Shown piece after piece: positions 53,767 through 63,549 of a DNA stretch of 64,000 bases. The stretch lies in the NCBI RefSeq assembly GCF_000317695.1, contig NC_019771.1:1054001-1118000 (forward strand). Direction: 5' to 3'. Positions within the stretch are counted from its first letter, which is position 1, and the number at the start of each line of letters is the position of its first letter. The position numbers and the translations under genes are program-made. The notes under the pieces were generated by a model that was not told where the DNA came from, did no database searches, and saw only the letters and a program-made list of their open reading frames with translations. Source of the stretch: Anabaena cylindrica PCC 7122 (GTDB lineage Bacteria > Cyanobacteriota > Cyanobacteriia > Cyanobacteriales > Nostocaceae).

Positions 53767-55118
53767 ATAACAAACCCAAAATAATCGTTTTAGATGATGA
53801 TCCCACAGGTTCGCAAACCGTTCACAGTTGCTTATTATTGATGCGCTGGGATGTAGAAACCTTACGTTTGGGACTAAAAGATGATGCTCCCATTTTCTTT
53901 ATTTTAACCAATACGCGATCGCTCACCCCAGAATCAGCAGCAGCCGTCACCAGAGAAGTTTGTCAAAATCTCAAACTTGCATTAGCCGCAGAAAAAATAG
54001 ACGATTTTCTCGTAGTTAGTCGTTCTGACTCCACCTTACGCGGGCATTATCCCATAGAAACCGATGTCATCGCCGAAGAACTCGGACCATTTGATGCTCA
54101 TTTTCTCGTTCCAGCATTTTTTGTTGGTGAAGACTCACAAAGTGAAGGGGGACGCATTACCCGCGACAGCATCCATTATTTAATTATTGATGGTGTTCCT
54201 ACCCCAGTCCATGAAACAGAATTTGCTCGTGATTCCGTCTTTGGTTACAATTACAGCTATCTCCCCAAGTATGTAGAAGAAAAAACCAAAGGACGCATTA
54301 AAGAAAATACTGTCACCCGATTTTTACTAGCAGACATCCGTGCAGGAAGTTTAGAAAGATTATTGCAACTCCATGATAATCAGTGTGGTGTTGTCGATGG
54401 TGAAACTCAAACCGATCTCAACACCTTTGCTTTAGAGATATTAACAGCCGCAAGTCGAGGAAAACGCTTTCTATTCCGTTCTGCTGCCAGTATTTTAAAA
54501 GCTTTAGCTGCCCTGCCTCCCCAACCCATCGCTGCCGAAAATATGGCAGAATATGTGCGTGGTGGTAAACCTGGTGCCGTAATTGTTGGTTCCCATGTCA
54601 AAAAAACAACTCAGCAATTAGCATCACTGTTACAAGTTGAGGGAACAGTGGGAATCGAAGTTGAAGTCGGACGATTAGTTGATGATGGAGTGAATGAATC
54701 AGCTAAACTGTTAACTGAGATTCTCGAAAGCGTCCAAGCAGTACATAATGCTGGTAAAACACCAGTAGTTTATACTAGCCGTCAGGAATTATCTTTTAAA
54801 GATGTTAAAACCAGGTTGGATTTTGGAGTAAAAGTTTCGACATTACTGATGGATGTTGTCCAGGGTTTACCGTCTGATATAGGATTCTTAATCAGCAAAG
54901 GTGGCATTACCTCAAACGATGTCTTGAGTACGGGACTGGCTTTAACTTCAGCTAGGTTACTAGGTCAAATTTTAGCAGGTTGTTCAATGGTGTTGACTCC
55001 ATCTAACCATCCCCAATTTCCTAACTTGCCAGTTGTTCTATTTCCCGGTAATGTCGGTAATGCTGATGCCTTGGCTACTAGTTATCAAAGATTGACGGCA
55101 AAAGGAATTGGAAATTAA
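53763..55118 (+). CDS. Four-carbon acid sugar kinase family protein (DUF1537-like)
   Basis: A 451-residue kinase of the OtnK/DtnK/PdxA2-associated group that phosphorylates four-carbon sugar acids. The N-terminal domain shows IIVLDDDPTGSQT and RSDSTLRGHYP, the C-terminal domain LISKGGITSNDVL (nucleotide binding) and VLFPGNVGNADAL. The usual aldolase and isomerase partners of the pathway are not adjacent, so the in vivo substrate is open. Complete and of normal length. Confidence 0.85.
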   Translation: MNNKPKIIVLDDDPTGSQTVHSCLLLMRWDVETLRLGLKDDAPIFFILTNTRSLTPESAAAVTREVCQNLKLALAAEKIDDFLVVSRSDSTLRGHYPIETDVIAEELGPFDAHFLVPAFFVGEDSQSEGGRITRDSIHYLIIDGVPTPVHETEFARDSVFGYNYSYLPKYVEEKTKGRIKENTVTRFLLADIRAGSLERLLQLHDNQCGVVDGETQTDLNTFALEILTAASRGKRFLFRSAASILKALAALPPQPIAAENMAEYVRGGKPGAVIVGSHVKKTTQQLASLLQVEGTVGIEVEVGRLVDDGVNESAKLLTEILESVQAVHNAGKTPVVYTSRQELSFKDVKTRLDFGVKVSTLLMDVVQGLPSDIGFLISKGGITSNDVLSTGLALTSARLLGQILAGCSMVLTPSNHPQFPNLPVVLFPGNVGNADALATSYQRLTAKGIGN

Positions 55119-55172
55119 TAAAAATGGAAAGGTGGAGAGATGGGGAGAATCAATAATCAAATCTGACAAATC

Positions 55173-55193
55173 ACCAATTACCAATTACCAATG
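55173..55193. repeat. ACCAATT heptanucleotide array overlapping the minC start
   Basis: Three tandem ACCAATT heptamers (the last as ACCAATG), where the final unit supplies the ATG of minC at 55191. The repeat replaces the normal position of a ribosome binding site. Confidence 0.8.
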
Positions 55194-56258
55194 ACTTCTG
55201 ATTCTACTAACTCCCCAGAAAATTTGGAAACGGAGTCAAATTCTGCACACCCTGATGTGGAATTAATCTCTCAACTAGCTGAACTAGAGGAAAAAGTTGC
55301 CAAAACTACCGATATAGAGACAGATACTGCTGTTGATACTGAAAATAGTAATTCTATTATCCCCAATGGGGAGTTAACTTCTGTTCTTAACTATTTACAA
55401 GCTAATTCAGCAGCGAATGTTGATGCTGATTCTGAAGCGAAAAAGACAGAGGAATCTAATTCTGAGTTGACTGATTTGGACAGCAATGAGTTAGGATTAC
55501 CAGAACCAAAGTTCAACAATAATATCCAAGTTCAGTTAAAAACTGAAGAGGAAAGACTGTTACTAATTTTGCCAACTGAATCTCAAGTACCTGCTTCAGA
55601 AATTAGTTGGTCAGAGATTTGGCAACAAATGAGACAGCGGCTAAATGCTGGGGATCGCTTGCGGACTCCTAATACCACAGTACATCTGTTAGCAAAAGAC
55701 CGTTTATTAGATACTAGACAACTGCAAGAATTGGCGGAAACTTTAAATGAAGTTAAACTTCAGCTAAAGTCTGTAGCTACTAGTCGGAGGCAAACAGCGA
55801 TCGCAGCTTGTACTTTAGGTTATTCTGTAGAACAAGTACAGCTACAACCATCTTTTAATGCCGATTCCCAAGCTACCACCTCCAAACCTCAAGCAGATGC
55901 TCTTTATCTAGAAATGACAGTCCGTTCTGGTGGCGAAATCCGTCATCCTGGAACAGTCATCATTTTGGGAGATATCAATCCCGGTGGTATCGTGGTCGCA
56001 GATGGAGATATCCTGGTTTGGGGTCGTCTGAGGGGTGTTGCTCATGCTGGTGCGGGGGGAAATCGTGATTGTTTAATCATGGCTTTGCAAATGGAACCAA
56101 CCCAATTGCGGATAGCAGATGCTGTAGCTAGAGCGCCGGAAAAATCTCCGTCGCAGTTTTTCGCGGAAGTGGCACATATCACACCGGCAGGAATTCGCAT
56201 CGCTAAAGCTACTGATTTTTCTCGCAGTCAGTTAAGTAAAATTAATCAGAACCTCTAA
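55191..56258 (+). CDS. minC: Septum-site determining protein MinC
   Basis: Inhibits FtsZ polymerisation away from mid-cell. The 355-residue protein has a long acidic N-terminal extension (about 1-100, Asn/Glu/Ser-rich), an N-terminal FtsZ-binding-like region (about 110-230), and the conserved beta-helical C-terminal domain (about 240-345) with RSGGEIRHPGTVIILGDINPG, DILVWGRLRGVAHAG and ELRIAD-type motif (here QLRIAD). First gene of minC-minD-minE. The start codon lies in an STRR unit. Confidence 0.93.
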   Translation: MTSDSTNSPENLETESNSAHPDVELISQLAELEEKVAKTTDIETDTAVDTENSNSIIPNGELTSVLNYLQANSAANVDADSEAKKTEESNSELTDLDSNELGLPEPKFNNNIQVQLKTEEERLLLILPTESQVPASEISWSEIWQQMRQRLNAGDRLRTPNTTVHLLAKDRLLDTRQLQELAETLNEVKLQLKSVATSRRQTAIAACTLGYSVEQVQLQPSFNADSQATTSKPQADALYLEMTVRSGGEIRHPGTVIILGDINPGGIVVADGDILVWGRLRGVAHAGAGGNRDCLIMALQMEPTQLRIADAVARAPEKSPSQFFAEVAHITPAGIRIAKATDFSRSQLSKINQNL

Positions 56259-56303
56259 ATATTTAGTATTATTTGCTGAACCCTATTCGAGCGCACCGCT
56301 ATT

Positions 56304-57110
56304 ATGACTCGCATTATTGTAATTACCTCCGGTAAAGGAGGAGTGGGCAAAACCACAGTTTCCGCCAATCTGGGCATGGCTTTAGCCAAAATAGGCCGCC
56401 AAGTTGCCTTGGTTGATGCGGATTTTGGTCTGAGAAATTTAGATTTGCTATTAGGACTAGAAAACCGAATTGTCTACACAGCAGTAGAAGTTCTGGCTAG
56501 AGAGTGTCGGCTAGAACAGGCTTTGGTTAAAGATAAGCGACAACCAAATCTTGTACTTTTGCCAGCTGCCCAAAATCGCACTAAAGATTCAGTCACCCCT
56601 GAACAGATGAAGCTGCTAGTAAATGCACTGGCGCAAAAATACCAGTATGTGGTGATTGATAGTCCCGCAGGTATTGAAATGGGATTTAAAAATGCGATCG
56701 CACCAGCCAAAGAAGCTCTCATTGTCACCACTCCTGAAATTTCCGCCGTTCGGGATGCTGACCGAGTAGTGGGGTTATTAGAAGCACAAGGAGTCAAAAA
56801 GATTCATTTAATAATTAACCGCATCAGACCTGCAATGGTACGAGCAAATGATATGATGTCTGTGCAAGATGTTCAGGAACTTCTCGCCATCCCTTTAATC
56901 GGGGTAATCCCTGACGATGAGCGTGTCATTGTCTCTACTAACCGTGGTGAACCTTTAGTATTATCAGACACCCCCTCTTTAGCAGCCGTAGCCTTTGAAA
57001 ACATTGCTCGTAGGTTAGAAGGGCAAACTGTCGAATTCCTTGAGCTTGACTCATCCAACGACAACATCTTTTCGCGGTTGCGGAAGTTGTTGTGGACAAA
57101 GATCGTTTAA
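56304..57110 (+). CDS. minD: Septum-site determining ATPase MinD
   Basis: A 268-residue deviant-Walker ATPase that oscillates with MinE and recruits MinC. Walker A GKGGVGKTT (10-18), switch I/II residues in DADFGLRNLDLLLG, DSPAGIE, and a C-terminal amphipathic membrane-targeting helix (SRLRKLLWTKIV). Starts 45 bp after minC. The operon order and lengths are standard for cyanobacteria. Confidence 0.97.
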   Translation: MTRIIVITSGKGGVGKTTVSANLGMALAKIGRQVALVDADFGLRNLDLLLGLENRIVYTAVEVLARECRLEQALVKDKRQPNLVLLPAAQNRTKDSVTPEQMKLLVNALAQKYQYVVIDSPAGIEMGFKNAIAPAKEALIVTTPEISAVRDADRVVGLLEAQGVKKIHLIINRIRPAMVRANDMMSVQDVQELLAIPLIGVIPDDERVIVSTNRGEPLVLSDTPSLAAVAFENIARRLEGQTVEFLELDSSNDNIFSRLRKLLWTKIV

Positions 57111-57145
57111 CTCATTTTCCAGTCTTCGCCTTAGACCTAGCCGCA

Positions 57146-57448
57146 ATGATTCTTGAACTTTTAGAAAAACTTTTTGTTCGCACACCCGATACCAGTCGCA
57201 CTCAAGTTAAACGTCGCTTGCAACTAGTGATAGCCCACGACCGCGCTGACTTAGACCCCCAAACCTTGGAAAAAATGCGCCAAGAAATTTTGGAAATAGT
57301 CTGTCGCTATGTGGAAATTGAGACGGAGGGTTTGGAATTTTCCCTAGAAAGCAATCAGCGCACTACAGCCTTGATTGCCAATCTACCTATCCGCAGAGTC
57401 AAAGATAATACCGCTGAGTTAGAAGACAGTGATACATCACCAAAATAG
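57146..57448 (+). CDS. minE: Cell-division topological factor MinE
   Basis: A 100-residue regulator that stimulates MinD ATPase. It starts MILELLEKLF (membrane-targeting N-terminal helix), then VKRRLQLVIAHDRADL (anti-MinCD region) and MRQEILEIVCRYVEI (dimer domain). ATG 57146 gives the family's normal start; an in-frame GTG at 57092 would overlap minD by 19 bp and add 18 residues that do not fit the family. Confidence 0.94.
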   Translation: MILELLEKLFVRTPDTSRTQVKRRLQLVIAHDRADLDPQTLEKMRQEILEIVCRYVEIETEGLEFSLESNQRTTALIANLPIRRVKDNTAELEDSDTSPK

Positions 57449-57458
57449 TATTGAGTAC

Positions 57459-57570
57459 TAAGAGAACTCCACAAAAAAGATGATCCAATCTTGTGGGATG
57501 GGCATCCTGCCCGTTCTTGTATTATTAGCAGGCTTTTTGGCCTGCACCACAAGAAATTTTGGGATATTTT
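57459..57570 (-). repeat. Dispersed repeat family R1, copy C, with fused MITE end
   Basis: Inverted, nearly identical counterpart of 4-116. Directly after it (57567-57586) is a half copy of the right end of the MITE at 48936-49059, so the two elements were once joined or recombined here. The rest of 57587-57917 has a CTCCTGA heptamer array (57737-57771) and no recognisable gene. Confidence 0.8.
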
Positions 57571-57738
57571 TTATTTGGAAGTCTCTAAGTAGGGCTTGCT
57601 TAATAAAGCTAAAACCTAGATATAGCAGCAATTTCAGGCTGAAAAAGTTGGAGAAGGTGCAAGTAATAAGCGATAAAATCATCAAAACCCGTCCATTTAC
57701 CCAAATTCGAGACTATTCTGATCTCCTTCTAATTCTTC

Positions 57739-57772
<34 letters not shown>

Positions 57773-57917
57773 GCCCTAACGAAAAGACTTTTTCAGCAAA
57801 CCCTAAGTAAAGATGTAAAAAAATAACTTGTGTACAGGGTAGGGGTTTCTAACAACTTGATCAAAATCACACATTGCGCTACTCTTCCTTAGCGTCAACC
57901 AGTGATATCTGATATAA

Positions 57918-60326
57918 ATGACAACCCCCATCACCCTGCAAATACCATCCTGTACTTGGAATCGTCCTATCGGTTTAGGCTGGGACAAACCCTATACCGT
58001 CCGTTACCCTAGTAATATTGATGATGGCCCTTGGCACGGAATGCCCCTTGGTGGTTTTGGTGCAGGTTGTATTGGTCGTTCCTCACGGGGAGATTTTAAC
58101 TTGTGGCACATTGACGGTGGTGAACATATATTCAACACCTTCCCCGCTTGTCAATTTAGTATATTTGAATCAACGGGTATAAGTACTAAAGCTTACGCTT
58201 TATCAAGCCAACCCCCGGAAGATGGGACTTTACAAACATGGCAATGGTATCCAGCATCTAGCACTACAGAGGAAACCGGGAAATATCATGCTTTATACCC
58301 TCGTAGTTGGTTTGTTTATGAAAATGTATTCCAAACGGATCTAACTTGTGAGCAATTTTCACCTATTTGGGCAAATAATTATCAAGAAACTAGTTACCCT
58401 GTAGCAGTATTTGTTTGGAAAGCACACAACCCTACAAATGCACCTATTACTCTTAGCATTATGCTGACTTGGGAAAATATGGTGGGTTGGTTTACTAATG
58501 CTTTGAAATCGCCCCAAGTGCAAATACGGGATGATGGTAGTCCGGTTTATGAGTATCAGCCACGTTTAGGTGCAAGTCAAGGTAATTACAACCAGATAGT
58601 AGAAAATACAGATCACTTCAGTTGTTTTTTAGGTCGGGTAGCTAGTGGTGAACCTGTAGGAGAAGGTGATGGTAGCTGGTCTATTGCAACACCCAAACAT
58701 CCCCAGGTAGAAATATTTTATCATACCCGTTGGGATTCAGTGGGGACAGGTGCGGATATATGGCAAAGCTTTGCAACAGATGGATCTTTGGCTAATAATC
58801 AAGATGCAACTCCCGCAGATGAAAATACGCGTTTAGGGGCAGCAATTGCTATCCGTTTTACTCTCCAACCAGGAGAAACTCTGGAGATTCCCTTTACTCT
58901 GGCTTGGGATTTTCCAGTTACAGAATTTTCGGCAGGAATTAACTATTACCGCAGATATACAGACTTTTTTGGACGCAATGGAGAGAATGCAGGGAAAATT
59001 GCGACTACTGGATTACTAGAATATCAAAATTGGCGATCGCACATCCTAACTTGGCAAAATCCCATTCTCGACCGAGAAGATTTGCCAAAATGGTTCAAAA
59101 TGGCGTTATTTAACGAACTTTACGACCTCACCAGCGGCGGAACTCTCTGGAGTGCAGCTTCAGAAATCGATCCTATCGGTCAGTTTGCAGTTTTAGAATG
59201 TTTAGATTATCGCTGGTATGAAAGTTTAGATGTCAGGTTGTATGGTTCTTTTGCTTTACTGATGTTATTCCCGGAATTGGAAAAATCAGTGATTCGCGCC
59301 TTTGCACGGGCAATACCTCACAGTGATGACTATCTACGAGTAATTGGCTATTACTACACAATTGGGGCAGACACGACAACAGCAGTCCGCAAAGTAGCCG
59401 GTGCAACTCCACATGATTTAGGCGCACCCAATGAACACGTTTGGGAAAAAACCAATTACACCTGCTATCAAGATTGTAATTTGTGGAAGGATTTGGGTAG
59501 CGATTTTGTCTTGCAAGTATATCGAGATTTTATTTTTACGGGTGGGCAGGATGTGGAGTTTTTGGCGGATTGTTGGGACGCAATTGTGCAAACTCTCGAT
59601 TACCTGAAAACCTTTGATTTAGATGGGGATGGTATACCGGAAAATTCGGGCGCACCTGACCAAACCTTTGATGATTGGCGCTTGCAAGGCGTGAGTGCTT
59701 ATTGTGGTGGGTTGTGGTTGGCAGCTTTGGAAAGTGCGATCGCAATTTGTGATATTTTAACGAACCGCAGAGGCGCTGAGAACGCTGAGAAAATAAGATC
59801 GCAAAAATCAGTTTATCAATCTTGGCTACAGCAATCACTACCTATCTATCAGGAAAAGCTTTGGAATGGGCAATATTACCGCTTGGATAGTGAAAGTGGT
59901 TCTAATGTAGTCATGGCAGATCAGTTGTGTGGGCAATTTTACGCCAGACTACTGGGTTTACCTGATATTGTCCCCAATGATAATGCCCTTTCGGCTTTGC
60001 AAACAGTTTATGATGCTTGTTTTGTAAAGTTTTGTAATGGTCAATTTGGTGCTGCTAACGGCGTTCGTCCTGATGGTTCACCAGAAAATCCCCAAGCTAC
60101 CCATCCCCTTGAAGTCTGGACAGGTATCAATTTCGGACTAGCAGCTTTTCTCATACAGATGGGCATGAAAAACGAAGCAATGCGCTTAACCCAGGCTGTA
60201 GTACAGCAAATTTATGACAATGGATTGCAGTTTCGTACCCCAGAAGCAATTACATCGGCTGGTACTTTTCGTGCCAGTACTTATCTTCGGGCAATGGCTA
60301 TTTGGGCAATTTACTTAAAATCTTAA
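57918..60326 (+). CDS. GH116 glycosidase (GBA2-like beta-glucosidase)
   Basis: An 802-residue glycoside hydrolase of family 116, relatives of non-lysosomal glucosylceramidase. N-terminal beta-sandwich domain (about 1-330; GMPLGGFGAGCIGRSSRGDF) and an (alpha/alpha)6 barrel (about 370-800). The nucleophile Glu is in FNELYDLTSGG (about 399) and the acid/base Asp lies in DQTFDDW (about 581). No signal peptide, so cytosolic. Residues about 615-631 (TNRRGAENAEK region) derive from an in-frame fragment of a dispersed DNA repeat. Probably hydrolyses a beta-glucoside or a glucolipid. Confidence 0.9.
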   Translation: MTTPITLQIPSCTWNRPIGLGWDKPYTVRYPSNIDDGPWHGMPLGGFGAGCIGRSSRGDFNLWHIDGGEHIFNTFPACQFSIFESTGISTKAYALSSQPPEDGTLQTWQWYPASSTTEETGKYHALYPRSWFVYENVFQTDLTCEQFSPIWANNYQETSYPVAVFVWKAHNPTNAPITLSIMLTWENMVGWFTNALKSPQVQIRDDGSPVYEYQPRLGASQGNYNQIVENTDHFSCFLGRVASGEPVGEGDGSWSIATPKHPQVEIFYHTRWDSVGTGADIWQSFATDGSLANNQDATPADENTRLGAAIAIRFTLQPGETLEIPFTLAWDFPVTEFSAGINYYRRYTDFFGRNGENAGKIATTGLLEYQNWRSHILTWQNPILDREDLPKWFKMALFNELYDLTSGGTLWSAASEIDPIGQFAVLECLDYRWYESLDVRLYGSFALLMLFPELEKSVIRAFARAIPHSDDYLRVIGYYYTIGADTTTAVRKVAGATPHDLGAPNEHVWEKTNYTCYQDCNLWKDLGSDFVLQVYRDFIFTGGQDVEFLADCWDAIVQTLDYLKTFDLDGDGIPENSGAPDQTFDDWRLQGVSAYCGGLWLAALESAIAICDILTNRRGAENAEKIRSQKSVYQSWLQQSLPIYQEKLWNGQYYRLDSESGSNVVMADQLCGQFYARLLGLPDIVPNDNALSALQTVYDACFVKFCNGQFGAANGVRPDGSPENPQATHPLEVWTGINFGLAAFLIQMGMKNEAMRLTQAVVQQIYDNGLQFRTPEAITSAGTFRASTYLRAMAIWAIYLKS

Positions 60327-62000
60327 CACGAGTGCGGCGACTCTTGCCAATTACAGAATAAATGTAACTTTATTTTCCGATTATTTCCGGAATCCATGAA
60401 AAAACTAAGTAATGGTAAGAGTCGAAAGATTTGATGCTCAGTAAACTTGTTTGAAGTTATACCTTTATTACGCTTTTAGGTCAGAAAGATCATGAATATC
60501 TCCTATCCCCTCAGCAAAAACTATGATCATAAAATTTTTGTACAAAAATATCGAGTTTAAGGTGTAAAATAATACCCTTTATCCGACATAGGTGTTAGTA
60601 TCTTAGCTTCTATTACAAAATATCCAAAGAAAATACAGAAAAATCAAAAATTAGCAGCAGCACCAATCGTCTTAATTAATTGTGTCAGGTTCATCAAGTA
60701 TTTGCACTCTTAACCCACAAACAGGCATTTCATTCTATCAGGACTTATATTATAACCCTTTGATTGCTAATTGGCAATCAATTGTTGTTTAAAATTCAAA
60801 ATTGAAATATTAGCATCATATATCCGACCTCGAATTTATCAACGTTGTTCTCTAAACCCGAAGTATTAATTTTTAACAAATTATCAATTATCAACTAATC
60901 ATAACTAAGGGATTAAATTCGCATTTATTAAAAATAAAATGACAACTGTAATCTCACTGAATTTAGTTGAGTTTATATCCAAAAATTATAAATTTTATCA
61001 AAAAAATAATTCTAGAAGTATTTATTTGCGCTTAACTTCAAATTAGCGTTTTAGTTAGATTATTGTATACAACTTTAATGAGCTAACTCTTTTGTTAATG
61101 TACCCGCTTATAAGTGTTTTTTCATATGCTTTAAGTGTGACAATTATCCTTTATATATCATATCATAAAATAGTATCATAAACAACTTAACAACAAAATA
61201 AGTTGACTTGTTACCTGGTAATATGTTACTCCTATTTCACTAGACTCTATTGAATACAGGTGTGGCTGTAACTACTTTTAGACCAGACTTCAAAGAAAAA
61301 CATATAACAATATATAATGACTAAACTATTACAGCTAAATTTATTAAAAAAAGTGAATTTTATTTTGACTAAAGCTGCTAAAAGTCTTTATTAGCAAGGG
61401 TTACAAAAACAATTTAATCATAACAATTACTAAAAAAGTAACTGTAATTAGAGTTTTTAAGTATATAAAATGAGGGGTGTCACCCCTCATTTTTTTGATA
61501 AATTTGGGACAAAAGTTAAAGTTGCACAACACATAAATGAACATTCGGAGATATTCAGTAAATTTAACTTATAAGACTGCCAAATTGGCAGATGACATTA
61601 GCCACAAAAAATAGTATAAATACGAATGTAGGTATTGAGATTCCCAGATGAATCATCTTCTCGGTGCAATTGAAAATTATGAGACTTTACTGAAAGGCTT
61701 TCCTAATTTTCAGCGGTAAGTTATACAATAATATCCAAGGGTCATCTATTGAATTAAAGGGTGTAAAATTTTTAGAGGACACAACCGCATCTACTCAGCC
61801 TGCTAAATTACAGAAAGAAGGTAAAAATTTACCTTTCATTCACTAATCAGCAAAAGCCACAGTCGAAACGTAATGAATGGCAGTTGTCTTCATCAACAAC
61901 TAAAGCCACTAAGCGACAAAACTGCACAACAGGGTCAATACATCAACGCAGTACACAGACTTGATTAAAAACAGTCAGGTTTTCAATCACAGGTCAGGTC
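60327..62000. other. Long non-coding region upstream of the HetP locus
   Basis: About 1.67 kb, strongly AT-rich, with no ORF longer than about 25 codons that looks real. A TCCGGA hexamer (60388-60393) recalls the DIF1 element of heterocyst promoters, but no proper -10 box follows at the expected spacing. A strong intrinsic terminator (61470-61496) stands without a gene in front. A 23-codon ORF at 61649-61720 starts MNHLLGAIENY; its status is unclear. Confidence 0.5.
61470..61496 (+). terminator. Orphan rho-independent terminator
   Basis: A near-perfect palindrome ATGAGGGG/CCCCTCAT (stem 61470-61477 with 61483-61490, loop TGTCA) followed by six T. Preceding A-rich sequence gives weak function on the minus strand too. 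No coding gene ends within 1 kb upstream, so it should end a small RNA or a long leader. Confidence 0.85.
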
Positions 62001-62591
62001 ATGAAACAAATCATCAGGTCAAATGCAGTCGAAACACCAAGCCAACGAGGTATTTTAGAGATCAAACTCTCTGATTTGCATTCTCGTCAGGCATCTATTC
62101 AAGAAAGTCCCGTACTTTCACCAAGGCTAACTTTATCAGTCCTAAATAAAAGTAGTGACATAGGAATTAAAAATACAGACAACAGGTCAACATCCTTTCA
62201 AACAGAAGTTCTCTCAGCCCTTCTGTATTTAGTTTGGTGGAGTAAGTTAGATTTTTTGCCCACAGTTGTGGTTTGGGTGTGTACAGGAAAGATTTTACAA
62301 GTCAGTCACACCCAGGTAAAGCAAATCACATCTGGGATACCTCAGACTTCTTCAAAGACTCAAACTCTTGGAGTGATTATAGCTAGAGCAGAACCAGCAC
62401 CCCCAAGAGCATTAGCTTTGAAAGTTTATTTATTGAAGTTGCTCCCAAACGTACAGAAAAAAACCCAGTTAGTCGCCAAAATGACTCAACCTAAAACTTG
62501 GCTCAATAGCATCTATACGCAGCGAAAACAACAGAGCCATTTTAGGAGTAGCTTTTTCCACTGGGAGTTACGGGAACCGCTGTTAAGTTGA
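62001..62591 (+). CDS. Doubtful ORF, 196 aa
   Basis: An open frame with an ATG but no recognisable family. The middle (about 74-98) is hydrophobic (LLYLVWWSKLDFLPTVVVWV) and the rest is Ser/Thr/Gln/Lys-rich. No good ribosome binding site. Length argues for a real gene; codon and residue texture argue weakly against. It sits 280 bp upstream of the hetP-like gene. Confidence 0.35.
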   Translation: MKQIIRSNAVETPSQRGILEIKLSDLHSRQASIQESPVLSPRLTLSVLNKSSDIGIKNTDNRSTSFQTEVLSALLYLVWWSKLDFLPTVVVWVCTGKILQVSHTQVKQITSGIPQTSSKTQTLGVIIARAEPAPPRALALKVYLLKLLPNVQKKTQLVAKMTQPKTWLNSIYTQRKQQSHFRSSFFHWELREPLLS

Positions 62592-62870
62592 GAAATTTCT
62601 GGTTGTGCCTGTTGGAAAGTTTATCTATTTTTTCAACATTCGCTACTAATCAATTACCAATATATTCCTGTAATTAATTCAACATCTATCTCAAGACTAG
62701 TAAGCAACCAAACCATTACTGCTGGGTGCAAGTACGCACAGGAAGAATATCAATTATCTTGCTGTTGTGAACCCATCAATGTTGGCGTGGTGGACTAGTG
62801 TTGCAGTTTGTCAATAGCACTTGCAGAACCTGGACTAGTTTACTTTATTCAAATAAAACTAACACTCACT

Positions 62871-63254
62871 ATGAATCAAGACATTTCTGGCAGTAGTAAC
62901 AACTTAGATAAGAAAATTAATCCTGAACAGTTTGATCAAGTATTAGAAGCAATTCTGGCTGGTAAGTATTCGTGGGCTTGTGTTTTAATGCTACGGTTTG
63001 TTGGTTATAATCCTTTGCATTACATTCCTTACCGCACTTATAATCGGCTACTCAAAGAGAACTCCCGCATGAGTAGATCAAACTCTCAAAACAATGAAAA
63101 TCTAAAAATTGCCAAATCAGCTACGGAGAAAAGGTCTGATGGTCATTTAGCACCTAGCTGTTTGAGCAAAATGAAAGATTTAGCTTATCTGGAAGTAGCT
63201 GGTAAGCAAAAAGCCGAAATGCGTGGTAGTCTCAGGGAAAAGAAATCGGCATAG
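62871..63254 (+). CDS. hetP: HetP-family heterocyst commitment protein
   Basis: A 127-residue protein with the conserved HetP domain at residues about 15-60: KINPEQFDQVLEAILAGKYS then WACVLMLRFVGYNPLHYIPY and RTYNRLLKEN. HetP and its homologues control commitment to heterocyst differentiation downstream of HetR. The C-terminal half is variable, as in the family. The gene is not next to a hetC-like transporter here, so whether it is HetP itself or one of its paralogues (several per genome) is undecided. I prefer the ATG at 62871; a TTG at 62808 is upstream. Confidence 0.88.
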   Translation: MNQDISGSSNNLDKKINPEQFDQVLEAILAGKYSWACVLMLRFVGYNPLHYIPYRTYNRLLKENSRMSRSNSQNNENLKIAKSATEKRSDGHLAPSCLSKMKDLAYLEVAGKQKAEMRGSLREKKSA

Positions 63255-63334
63255 GTGTTTACAATAATGTCAGTAAGGTGAGGTTGAGTAAAGTATCCCA
63301 GAGAGACAGTGTGTGTTTGCAAAGCGTACATTCA

Positions 63335-63366
63335 GTAACCCACTTTTGCCATAAATGGTGGGTTAC
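63335..63366 (+). terminator. Hairpin downstream of hetP
   Basis: A 9-bp stem (GTAACCCAC at 63335-63343 pairing with GTGGGTTAC at 63358-63366) with a 14-base loop, 80 bp after the hetP stop. It lacks a T run, so it may be a processing or stability element instead of a strong terminator. Confidence 0.45.
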
Positions 63367-63549
63367 AATGCAACGAGAGCAAATATTGAGCGTTCTCATC
63401 TTTATATTGTGTGTCTAACTCAACCTACAGTTTTCTGGTAATTTATTTTCTGGTGTTCTTTTACACTAAAAGCTTTTTGGATTGGGTGTCGTTCAGCCAA
63501 TAATTTGATCATCAAATATACTAACGGTGGAGAGTAGTATATAAAAGAC

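Noticed and set aside
60388..60393. DIF1-like TCCGGA heterocyst promoter element
   Set aside because: A 6-bp palindrome is expected several times by chance in 64 kb, and no -10 box lies at the proper distance.
61217..61228. NtcA-like site GTA...TAC
   Set aside because: The spacer is 6 bases instead of 8, so it does not fit the NtcA consensus.
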